Below are positions 1 to 5,630 of a stretch of 5,824 nt of DNA, piece after piece. Position 1 is the stretch's first letter. Each line of letters begins with the position of its first letter. Under the pieces are notes generated by a model. That model saw only the letters and a list, made by a program, of their open reading frames with translations, had not been told where the DNA came from and ran no database searches. Source of the stretch: Nitrospira sp. (GTDB lineage: Bacteria > Nitrospirota > Nitrospiria > Nitrospirales > Nitrospiraceae); NCBI GenBank assembly GCA_015904045.1, contig JABMDG010000074.1:1-5824 (forward strand). Direction: 5' to 3'. A program made the translations under genes and the position numbers.

Positions 1-756
1 CACCTTGGCCTGCGTATTCAGGCTCATGTCCCCGATTTCATCGAGAAACAGCGTACCGCCGTCGGCCTGCTCGAATTGACCCCGCTTCATCGAGGTGGCA
101 CCGGTAAAGGATCCCTTCTCATGGCCGAACAGTTCACTCTCGATCAGCGTTTCAGGAATCGCCGCGCAGTTGACGGCCACGAACGGATAGTCGGCCCTGG
201 CGCTGTGCGTGTGGATGGCCCGCGCCACCAATTCCTTACCCGTTCCGTTTTCACCGCCGATCAACACCCGGCTGTTCGTCGGACCGGCGGTTTCAATCAA
301 TTGCCGCAGTTGCTGCATCGCCGGAGACTGTCCGACCAACTCAAATTTCTGCTGGACCTTGGTCCGCAGAGTCTGATTCTCCTGCTCCAATCGATACTGT
401 TCCAAGGCATGCTTGACGCGCAGCGTCACGTTCTCCAAAGAAAGCGGCTTCTCGATATAGTCATAGGCCCCTAGTTTCACAGCCTTGACCGCTGTTTCGA
501 TGGAGCCATGACCGGACATCATCATGACTTGTGTCGCCGGCACAAATTCCTTCACGCGCCGCAAGGTCTCCAACCCATCCATCTCCGGCATCCAGATATC
601 GAGCATCATAAGATCGGGCGGATCGCTTCCACAGATCTTCAGCGCCTCGGCTCCGCCGGCTGCGGTCGCCACCTCGTACCCTTCGTCTTCAAGAATGCTT
701 CGCAACGAGGTGCGAATCCCCTCTTCGTCATCTACAATTAAAATCGATGCCGCCAT
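1..756 (-). CDS. ntrX: NtrX-like sigma-54-dependent response regulator (C-terminus cut off by window edge)
   Basis: Cytoplasmic response regulator of a two-component system; when phosphorylated, such proteins remodel sigma-54 RNA polymerase at enhancer-dependent promoters. The 252 visible residues hold a receiver domain (about 4-120) with acidic pocket D9/D10, phospho-acceptor D53 in '[11 protein letters not shown]', S81 and K103 in 'YIEKP'. A AAA+ sigma-54 interaction domain follows from about 140: Walker A 'GENGTGKE' (168-175), the sigma-54 contact loop 'GSFTGA' (215-220) and Walker B 'LFLDEIGD' with D239/E240. The rest of the AAA+ domain and the DNA-binding helix-turn-helix lie beyond the left edge. 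The ATG at 754-756 is preceded by a strong Shine-Dalgarno stretch (GAGGGGAG, 2 nt from the ATG). It lies 100 bp after the kinase stop on the same strand, so the two are probably co-transcribed. '[20 protein letters not shown]' and '[10 protein letters not shown]' are closer to NtrX than to NtrC or AtoC as I remember those families; the subfamily is less certain than the class. Confidence 0.93.
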   Translation of the reverse strand, partial: MAASILIVDDEEGIRTSLRSILEDEGYEVATAAGGAEALKICGSDPPDLMMLDIWMPEMDGLETLRRVKEFVPATQVMMMSGHGSIETAVKAVKLGAYDYIEKPLSLENVTLRVKHALEQYRLEQENQTLRTKVQQKFELVGQSPAMQQLRQLIETAGPTNSRVLIGGENGTGKELVARAIHTHSARADYPFVAVNCAAIPETLIESELFGHEKGSFTGATSMKRGQFEQADGGTLFLDEIGDMSLNTQAKV

Positions 757-856
757 AACTCCCCTCAATATAGTGAGCTGCCACGCTAGCAAGAAGCCCG
801 CTGACATAACGGTTCTTCGGCAACTCTGCCAGCCTGCAGGCTTGTCAGCGCGTTCC

Positions 857-1558
857 TCAAACCGGCAAATCGAATGTAAAGGCCGCCCCCTTCGGATGAT
901 TACTCCCCGCCTGAATCTGCCCTTCATGGTCGGTGATGATCCGGCGCACGATCGCAAGTCCCAATCCGGTTCCGGTTTTTTTCCTGGTAAAGTACGGCAC
1001 GAACAGCCGCTCCTGATCTTCCGGCGCGATGCCGGGTCCTTCGTCCGCCACCGTCACCACCGCCCGTCTCCTTTTCGTATCGTACTTCGTGCTCACCCAC
1101 AGCCGCCCCTTTTGATTCATCGCCTGAATCGCGTTGTCGAACAGATTGACGAACACACGCTTCAGCTGTTCCCGATCGAAGTTGATGGGCGGCAGGTCTT
1201 CGTCCAGGTCCAGAATCAGATCGATATCCTTCTGCGCCGCTCGATACAACGCCGCCGTTTCTAATAGCACGTCCTGGAGAGGCTGGCGCGTCATCTGCGG
1301 AACGGGCAATCGCGCAAATTTCGCGAACTCGTCCAGCATGTGCTTGAGGCTGCCGACTTCATTGATGATCACGTTGGTCGCCTCGTCGAACACCCGATCA
1401 AGATCCGGTGACTTTTCAAAAAACTTCTTGCGCAGCCGCTGGGCCGACAATTGAATCGGGGTCAGCGGATTTTTGATCTCATGCGCGACACGCCGGGCGA
1501 CTTCCTGCCACGCGGCGACTTTCTGAGCCTTGATGAGCTCCGTCAAGTCCTCGAACAC
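857..1558 (-). CDS. ntrY: NtrY-like sensor histidine kinase, C-terminal catalytic half (split gene)
   Basis: This 233-residue frame carries the whole transmitter of an NtrY-like kinase. The dimerisation/phospho-acceptor motif '[20 protein letters not shown]' has its histidine at H26. The ATPase domain has the N box '[12 protein letters not shown]' (N138, N142), G1 box 'ADEGPGI' (171-177), '[20 protein letters not shown]' with the G2 glycines at 196-201, and an ordinary C-terminus ending 'FTFDLPV'. It autophosphorylates on His and passes phosphate to the downstream regulator. It has no sensor or membrane part, because it is the out-of-frame continuation of the gene that begins at 3245. The nominal start is GTG at 1556-1558, inside the duplicated segment, with only a poor, badly spaced GGCAGG before it, so I doubt it is a natural start. 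Removing one 55-bp repeat copy joins Q562 of the upstream frame to E19 here and gives about 777 residues, a normal NtrY length. Family assignment is firm; whether this half is expressed alone is unknown. Confidence 0.88.
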   Translation of the reverse strand: MFEDLTELIKAQKVAAWQEVARRVAHEIKNPLTPIQLSAQRLRKKFFEKSPDLDRVFDEATNVIINEVGSLKHMLDEFAKFARLPVPQMTRQPLQDVLLETAALYRAAQKDIDLILDLDEDLPPINFDREQLKRVFVNLFDNAIQAMNQKGRLWVSTKYDTKRRRAVVTVADEGPGIAPEDQERLFVPYFTRKKTGTGLGLAIVRRIITDHEGQIQAGSNHPKGAAFTFDLPV

Positions 1559-3245
1559 CCTGCCACGCTGCGACTTTCTGAGCCTTGATCAGCTCCGTCA
1601 AGTCTTCGAACACCAGCACGAACCCCAAGTCGTTGTTCGACTCATCCCGCATGCGTGACCCGTTCAAACCGATCGTGACGAGCTTTCCCTGAACGTCCAA
1701 CTGTCCTTCCAGAGCCAGATCATCGCGATCGTCGGCCAGCATGCGGTCATACGCGGTCTGAAACAAGTCGAGCCCGAATTCTTTGAATACCTCATTGGCC
1801 GGACGCCCCTGAATCCGATCGCCGGCCAGGCCAAGAATGCGCTCGCCCGACGGATTGAACGTCGTAATCGTTCCATTCCGATCGATCGACAGCAGACCGG
1901 CGGCGATGGTGGCCACGACCGTTTCGATGTAGGCCCGGCGGCGATCAAGTTCGGCGTTGGTGTTCAAGAGCGTCAGATTCGTTTCTTCCAGCTTGGATTT
2001 GCTGCCCTGTAAATCCTGCGTCATTCGATTGAAGGAGTCGATCAAGGTGCCGATTTCGTCCGTCGCCTTCGCGTCGATTTGGACGGTGAGATCCCCCTGC
2101 GCGACCGCTTCCGTCGCCTCCGCCAATCGCTGAATCGGAACGGTAATGCCCCGGGCGACATAAAACCCGAACCAGGTGGCGCTGAACAGAATCATGACGG
2201 TCACGACGGCGACAAGAAGATACGCCCCGGCCTTGATCGGATTTTTCATCGCCTTGATCTGTGTATATTCCTCATACTGGCGGGTAATCCCTTCCATTTT
2301 CGTCAGTAACGATTCCGACACGTAGGTTTCGACGACCACCACGCCGGCCAACTCGCCGCTGTGGCTGCCGGAGGCCACCGGCATACCGGCACGCACCAGC
2401 CGGCCCGACTGCGCCTCCTGGACGGAGGTGAACTCCTGCTTCCCATTGATGACTTGGAGGACGAGCTGGCCGATCGGCAGATCCAGCACAACAGCCGGCA
2501 CATTCGCATCGAGCGCCTTCGTCAGTGTTTCCATCTTGTTGGAAAACACTTCAATCCCGGCAACTCCATATTCCATCCGTTTGCGGGCCATCGCAGCAAT
2601 CAACAAATCACGCTGCTCCGGAATCAGCATGTCCTCACGGAACAATTCCTGTCCAATGGCCCGCGCGCTGTTCACCGCCAGCGTAATGTGTCCCGCATGC
2701 TGCAGGCGCGCCACCTCGTACGAATCTTTCATCACATTCTCGATCTGTTCGCTGAACCACACATCAACGGCTTTGTTGAGAAACCCGCTGGCAACCACCG
2801 CAAGCAGCACGGTCGGAATCAACGAAAACCCGATGAACGCGGCAATCAGCTTCGTGCGAAATCCTGAGCCGACAAGCCGATGGCGGCGCTCAAAATACGC
2901 CTTGATCAGATTCCGCGACAGCAGCAGCGTCAGAACCACAAGCCCGATCAAGTCAAGATTGACCAGCAACAGCACCATGGCATAGCTGGTCGTGGGCAAC
3001 AACGACCCCTTCACCTGCCCGCCCGGCACGGCCATCTGAGAGTAGTACAGCGTCAGGGCCAAACAGGGGATCAGGAGGATGAGGACAATCCAGACGGGAC
3101 GGAGATGGAGCTTTTTCCGCTCCGGTTCCTGGGGCCGGCCACCCCCGTTGGCGCGCGGTTTGGTGCCGGGAGCAATCCGCTGAGAATCGCTGAGCTTTGC
3201 GGCAGCGGCTCCAGGCTCGCGTGTGGAAGGATCAGAGTCAGGCAT
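1479..3245 (-). CDS. ntrY: NtrY-like sensor histidine kinase, N-terminal sensor half, frameshifted at its end
   Basis: Membrane sensor portion of the NtrY-like kinase. A polar, Pro/Gly/Lys-rich cytoplasmic tail (1-49) is followed by hydrophobic segments at about 51-73, 84-112 and 131-157, a probable periplasmic sensing region (about 158-338), a fourth membrane segment (about 339-365), a HAMP linker (about 366-418, with 'VPIQRLAEATEAVAQGDLTV'), a short coiled coil and a PAS domain (about 436-548, 'AAGLLSIDRNGTITTFNPSG'). The last native residues are '[18 protein letters not shown]' (545-562). After Q562 the frame reads 26 unrelated residues through the second repeat copy and stops at 1479-1481, before the phospho-acceptor histidine. 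On its own this product cannot autophosphorylate. The ATG at 3243-3245 has a GGAGAG ribosome-binding site about 11 nt upstream and a good promoter further up (3289-3317). The break is caused by the tandem duplication at 1504-1613; it could be a real mutation, a strain chimera or an assembly error. Confidence 0.88.
   Translation of the reverse strand: MPDSDPSTREPGAAAAKLSDSQRIAPGTKPRANGGGRPQEPERKKLHLRPVWIVLILLIPCLALTLYYSQMAVPGGQVKGSLLPTTSYAMVLLLVNLDLIGLVVLTLLLSRNLIKAYFERRHRLVGSGFRTKLIAAFIGFSLIPTVLLAVVASGFLNKAVDVWFSEQIENVMKDSYEVARLQHAGHITLAVNSARAIGQELFREDMLIPEQRDLLIAAMARKRMEYGVAGIEVFSNKMETLTKALDANVPAVVLDLPIGQLVLQVINGKQEFTSVQEAQSGRLVRAGMPVASGSHSGELAGVVVVETYVSESLLTKMEGITRQYEEYTQIKAMKNPIKAGAYLLVAVVTVMILFSATWFGFYVARGITVPIQRLAEATEAVAQGDLTVQIDAKATDEIGTLIDSFNRMTQDLQGSKSKLEETNLTLLNTNAELDRRRAYIETVVATIAAGLLSIDRNGTITTFNPSGERILGLAGDRIQGRPANEVFKEFGLDLFQTAYDRMLADDRDDLALEGQLDVQGKLVTIGLNGSRMRDESNNDLGFVLVFEDLTELIKAQKVAAWQGVRGLDGAHQGSESRRVAGSRPACRA
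1504..1613. repeat. 55-bp imperfect tandem duplication that splits the kinase gene
   Basis: Two adjacent copies, 1504-1558 and 1559-1613, are identical at 52 of 55 positions. Read on the minus strand, both encode '[18 protein letters not shown]'. The three differences are GAA/GAG (Glu), CTG/CTC (Leu) and GCA/GCC (Ala), all synonymous third-position changes. Because 55 is not a multiple of three, the second copy throws the reading frame off and ends the N-terminal product early. A slip-generated duplication would start identical and then accumulate changes without regard to codon position. The synonymous pattern suggests instead that the copies come from two functional alleles. Confidence 0.97.
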
Positions 3246-3288
3246 TTTCGGCTGTGCTCTCCGTTAGTCCGAAAGGACGCTCCCATCC

Positions 3289-3317
3289 ACTATAGCGGAC
3301 TTATGAGGGAGTCTCAA
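3289..3317 (-). promoter_or_regulatory. Probable sigma-70-type promoter for ntrYX
   Basis: On the minus strand the sequence reads TTGAGA (3312-3317), a 17-bp spacer, then TATAGT (3289-3294). These differ from the consensus hexamers by one base each and have optimal spacing. It lies about 44 bp before the kinase ATG and points at it, in the gap after the conserved end of the DUF1844 gene. Between it and the ribosome-binding site is a small hairpin, GTCC-TTTC-GGAC (3267-3278), which would sit in the leader RNA. This suggests the kinase/regulator pair is transcribed independently of the DUF1844 and terC genes. Predicted from pattern only. Confidence 0.55.
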
Positions 3318-3727
3318 AGTCCGGAGACAGATTTCACCGGCCCGGACAATGACCACGAAATGAAAACCGGCAGGCGGGAGACGAACCAGACTACTTCGGC
3401 GATGCCAGCGTGACATACTTCATGCGCAGCGCATACAGCATGTCGCGCAACACGGTCTGCTCTTCCGAGGTCAGATTGCCCTTTGACCGGTAACGCGCCC
3501 TGGCGTGGATCCAGCTGTTCTCCCATCAGCATCAGGGACGACGAACCGAGCGAAATAACGAATGAAGAAAAGGTGACTGGAAGCGGATGATCCTGATGGG
3601 ATGTCTCGGCCTGTGACGGGGAATCAGACGGCGTCTGTTTTGCCGTAGCAGCGGGGTGTGGCGTGGTATCGGAGCCGCCGCTTGCCCGCCGATCCCGAAT
3701 GACGAACCCCTGCTCCTGCTCTGTCAT
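3314..3727 (-). CDS. DUF1844 family protein with internal deletion and frameshift
   Basis: The literal open frame is 137 residues. Residues 1-81 match the DUF1844 family (function unknown) as I remember it: an N-terminal 'MTEQEQGFVIRDRR', a low-complexity Pro/Ser/Thr/Gln linker (15-48), then the family core 'LPVTFSSFVISLGSSSLMLM' and 'GEQLDPRQGALPV'. From K82 onward the reading is foreign: the normal C-terminus is present in the DNA but one frame over (3391-3483). The family normally has a stretch of roughly 20 residues, rich in Leu/Glu/Lys, between 'GALPV' and 'KGNLT'; it is missing here. So about 60 bp, not a multiple of three, appears to have been lost near 3483-3487, leaving a wrong tail of 56 residues. 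The ATG at 3725-3727 has a strong GGAGAGGGG ribosome-binding site 3 nt upstream. The gene is probably non-functional as written, or the deletion is an assembly error. Confidence 0.8.
   Translation of the reverse strand: MTEQEQGFVIRDRRASGGSDTTPHPAATAKQTPSDSPSQAETSHQDHPLPVTFSSFVISLGSSSLMLMGEQLDPRQGALPVKGQSDLGRADRVARHAVCAAHEVCHAGIAEVVWFVSRLPVFISWSLSGPVKSVSGL
3391..3483 (-). pseudogene. Out-of-frame C-terminal remnant of the DUF1844 gene
   Basis: In the frame not used by the start at 3727, the minus strand encodes 'KGNLTSEEQTVLRDMLYALR' followed by 'MKYVTLASPK' and a TAG stop at 3391-3393. This is the expected conserved C-terminal helix pair of DUF1844 proteins, and it is intact. The true gene therefore should end at 3391 rather than 3314. 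The segment has no start codon or ribosome-binding site of its own and is not an independent gene. Confidence 0.8.
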
Positions 3728-3763
3728 CGGCCCCTCTCCAAACCCTCACCGCACCGTGGCGTA

Positions 3764-3796
3764 CCCTACCATAGGGACTATCGGCTCGCAAGCCGA
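3764..3796. other. Two adjacent small hairpins between terC and the DUF1844 gene
   Basis: CCCTA-CCA-TAGGG (3764-3776) and TCGGCT-CGCA-AGCCGA (3781-3796) are perfect short inverted repeats only 4 bp apart, in the 120-bp spacer between the TerC stop and the DUF1844 start. Neither is followed by a T-run on either strand, so they are not clear intrinsic terminators. They could be a processing or stability element in a read-through transcript, or chance. Confidence 0.35.
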
Positions 3797-3847
3797 CGGC
3801 ACCGAGCACGCAGCGCGAGGGCGGTCGCCTGGAAGCGCTTGTGGGCA

Positions 3848-4636
3848 TCACGGCCGAACGAACGGCTGCCCGCAAGTCGGGCATACGGGTGTCAGCCTCA
3901 CATCGGGCCCGTGCAGGTGCACGGGCTGGCCACGCCGGCGCAGCCGGATGTTGAGCGTCTCGACCATAATGGAGAAGGCCATAGCTGAGTAGATATAGCC
4001 CTTCGGAATGTGTAGGTCGAACCCATCCGCGATCAATGCGAAGCCGATGACGAGCAGGAACGCCAGCGCCAACATCTTGATTGTGGGATGCTGATTCACG
4101 AATTCATTCACCGCACCGGCAAATGCGAACATGAAGACGACTGCGGTGACGATTGCAGCAACCATGATGGTCAGCTCGGCGACCATACCGACAGCCGTGA
4201 TGATCGAATCCAGGGAAAACACGACATCAATCACCATAATCTGGAAGATCACCGCAGAAAAACTGGTCGCCTGCGTCATAGCGGTGGGCGCGTTGTCGCT
4301 CCCCTCGAGCTTGTCGTGAATTTCTATCGTCGCCTTGTAAATGAGGAAGAGTCCGCCGAAGAGCAGGACCAAATCCTTCCCCGAGAACTCGTTACCGGCG
4401 ACCGCGAACAGCGGCGCCGTGAGCTTCATGATCCACGCTAGCCCGAACAACAGACCCAGGCGTGACACCAGCGCCGCGGCAATGCCCACCTTTCGCGCGA
4501 GATCTTGGCGATCGGGCGGCAGCTTGCCTGCCAGGATCGAAATGAAGATGAGGTTGTCGATACCGAGAACGATCTCGAGCCCGGCGAGCGTCGCGAACGC
4601 GAGCCAGGCGTTGGGGTCGACAAGCAGTTCGAGCAT
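3848..4636 (-). CDS. TerC family integral membrane protein
   Basis: A 262-residue polytopic inner-membrane protein of the TerC (tellurium resistance/YkoY/YgdQ-type) family, whose members are linked to metal-ion export, notably manganese, and to tellurite resistance. The family's two acidic membrane motifs are present: 'EIVLGIDNLIFISIL' (21-35, D27) and 'DVVFSLDSIITAVGM' (137-151, D143). Hydrophobic segments lie at about 11-36, 48-70, 84-101, 126-149, 153-177, 187-205 and 213-228. The N-terminus 'VDPNAWLAFATLAGLEIVLG' is typical, which supports the ATG at 4634-4636 even though its ribosome-binding site is weak. The protein ends in an arginine-rich stretch 'RLRRRGQPVHLHGP' and a tail with one CxxC ('VCPTCGQPF'), which could bind metal only if paired with another such site. 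The gene is complete, has the length expected for the family, and lies 120 bp upstream of the DUF1844 gene. Family is certain; the transported ion cannot be read from sequence. Confidence 0.9.
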   Translation of the reverse strand: MLELLVDPNAWLAFATLAGLEIVLGIDNLIFISILAGKLPPDRQDLARKVGIAAALVSRLGLLFGLAWIMKLTAPLFAVAGNEFSGKDLVLLFGGLFLIYKATIEIHDKLEGSDNAPTAMTQATSFSAVIFQIMVIDVVFSLDSIITAVGMVAELTIMVAAIVTAVVFMFAFAGAVNEFVNQHPTIKMLALAFLLVIGFALIADGFDLHIPKGYIYSAMAFSIMVETLNIRLRRRGQPVHLHGPDVRLTPVCPTCGQPFVRP

Positions 4637-4729
4637 GGGCGGCAGCCTAGGGATGAAGATCAGACAGGTACGTTAGAGACTGAGCGGGTAGAAACGCAAT
4701 AGCCGGCGGCTTCGTATAAGCGATCAATG

Positions 4730-4809
4730 GTCCCTGGAACCTTTTTCTGCCTCGGACTCCGTTCTGCGATCTGGAACTCAATGTTGAGCGTGATAAAGGT
4801 GTCAGGGAC
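4730..4809. repeat. Small inverted-repeat element, possibly REP/MITE-like
   Basis: GTCCCTGGAACCTTT (4730-4744) and AAAGGTGTCAGGGAC (4795-4809) form a 15-bp inverted pair with 13 matches, enclosing about 50 bp. Inside is a perfect hairpin CTCAA-TG-TTGAG (4777-4788). The 'GTCCCTGACACCTTT' type of end recalls short repeats scattered in some genomes near REP-associated tyrosine transposases; that link is from memory. The element lies in the 242-bp gap (4637-4878) between the HEPN-like gene and terC, where I see no credible gene. Copy number elsewhere in the genome would decide whether it is mobile. Confidence 0.45.
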
Positions 4810-4878
4810 AATTCCCCACCGCATGTGTCCCCTCCACGCTCCCGATTCGCCCAGAAAATGGTTCCTGATCCCTTCATC

Positions 4879-5370
4879 TCAACGGGATGAACCACGCCCT
4901 ACAATAGCTTCGAAGATGAAGCCCTCAAGGCGTGCGTGATTGAGTTCCTGCGCGAGTGCTTGGAGTTCCTGGCTTAGCGTCTGCAGCTCTGCAACGGATG
5001 GAATGGGAAGCCAACGACGGTTGCCGCCGCGGCGCTTGGCCTCGCCATCAAGTTCTTGCGCCCAGACGCTATGAACATAGTCATTCCGCCTCTCTGTCGC
5101 GCGGCGACAGCGCTCTGTAAGTGACTGGACCTTCAGCAGTGTCTGGCCCTCGCCAAACCGTTGCCTCGCAAGTTTGCGAACTCGATTGCGAAGAATTGCA
5201 GCACCGTCGAAGGCCGTGGCATCAAGCGCCTCATTAACTTCAAGCCCCGCAAGAGTCTTTATCGTCATGCGGAGGATGTGGCTCAGATGCTCATGCCGGA
5301 GCGCCACTTCGCCGAATGCGGCTAGAAGCGCTGGATCGTCTGGAACATGAAACATCATCATCGATGCCAT
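4879..5370 (-). CDS. Uncharacterised helical protein with HEPN-like R-x4-H motif
   Basis: A 163-residue protein I cannot name with confidence. It is predicted all-helical and soluble, with no signal peptide or membrane segment. The N-terminal part 'LLAAFGEVALRHEHLSHILR' resembles a group of conserved hypothetical proteins I recall only vaguely. Residues 94-100, 'RRNDYVH', fit the R-N-x3-H form of the catalytic R-x4-6-H motif of HEPN ribonucleases (R95, H100), and the motif follows a long charged helix as in that fold. The C-terminus ('ELQTLSQELQALAQELNHAR') is a heptad-like helix. The start is taken as ATG 5368-5370 because an AGGAG sits 5 nt upstream; a longer frame back to 5442 adds a Cys-rich, implausible leader. 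There is no nucleotidyltransferase or other antitoxin partner beside it, so a toxin role is only speculation. An attC-like palindrome ends 35 bp upstream, so it may be an integron cassette gene. It is divergent from mazG. Confidence 0.7.
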   Translation of the reverse strand: MASMMMFHVPDDPALLAAFGEVALRHEHLSHILRMTIKTLAGLEVNEALDATAFDGAAILRNRVRKLARQRFGEGQTLLKVQSLTERCRRATERRNDYVHSVWAQELDGEAKRRGGNRRWLPIPSVAELQTLSQELQALAQELNHARLEGFIFEAIVGRGSSR

Positions 5371-5375
5371 ATGGT

Positions 5376-5380
5376 CTCCT
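5376..5380 (-). promoter_or_regulatory. Ribosome-binding site fixing the start at 5370
   Basis: AGGAG on the minus strand, 5 nt before the ATG at 5368-5370. It is the best Shine-Dalgarno match near this gene and is the reason for preferring this start to the in-frame ATG at 5440-5442. Confidence 0.7.
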
Positions 5381-5405
5381 GTCCGCGTACAACTTGTGCT
5401 ATGAC

Positions 5406-5466
5406 ACCTAACAATGCTTACGCCGACCCACATAAGGGCCAACCTGGCTAATTCCTGCCCGTAAAC
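5406..5466 (-). other. attC-like imperfect palindrome (possible integron recombination site)
   Basis: Read on the minus strand, the right end 'GTCGGCGTAAGCATTGTTAG' followed by GT closely resembles the right half of class-1-type attC sites as I remember them, and ends in GTTAGGT, a perfect match to the GTTRRRY core site. The 61-bp length is typical. The centre folds as GGCCC-TTATGT-GGGTC, flanked by TTA-GCC pairing with GGC-G-TAA, with one unpaired G like the extrahelical bases of attC. The left core (GTTTACG) is a poor match to RYYYAAC, so the site would be degenerate. The cassette gene would be the one starting at 5370, in the expected orientation and distance. No second attC is visible after that gene. 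It may instead be a chance hairpin. Confidence 0.35.
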
Positions 5467-5630
5467 ACGCCGCTACGGTTTGCGAACTATACGCCAGCCC
5501 GGTTGCCGTTTCAATCAATTGCGCCGGCGGGTACATCCAACCGACGCCATTGAAGCAGCAGCCCTTCTCAGGATACAGTGACGGCCTATCCAAGCGTTAT
5601 CAACGAGCCTTGTACGATTCGATAACACCG

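Noticed and set aside
290..304. 15-bp direct match (GTTTCAATCAATTGC) to 5508-5522
   Set aside because: The flanks diverge at once and one copy is ordinary coding sequence for 'QLIET' in the regulator; most likely coincidence.
831..842. Perfect 12-bp palindrome AGCCTGCAGGCT between kinase and regulator genes
   Set aside because: It does not extend beyond 12 bp, has no T-run and no second copy in the window; it could be an operator but nothing supports that.
76..1264. Several plus-strand open frames opposite the regulator and kinase genes
   Set aside because: The minus strand carries clearly conserved domains throughout; the plus-strand translations are low-complexity, Arg/Ser/His-rich shadows.
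4647..4895. 82-residue minus-strand open frame across the gap upstream of terC
   Set aside because: It runs through the inverted-repeat element, has no recognisable domain, overlaps the end of the HEPN-like gene and has a composition unlike a folded protein.
5371..5442. Longer N-terminus for the HEPN-like protein starting at 5442
   Set aside because: The extra 24 residues (with Cys, Trp and His scattered) look non-coding, overlap the attC-like site, and the AGGAG before 5370 gives a much better start.
5408..5593. 61-residue minus-strand open frame between the HEPN-like gene and mazG
   Set aside because: It covers the attC-like palindrome, has no clear ribosome-binding site and resembles no family I know.
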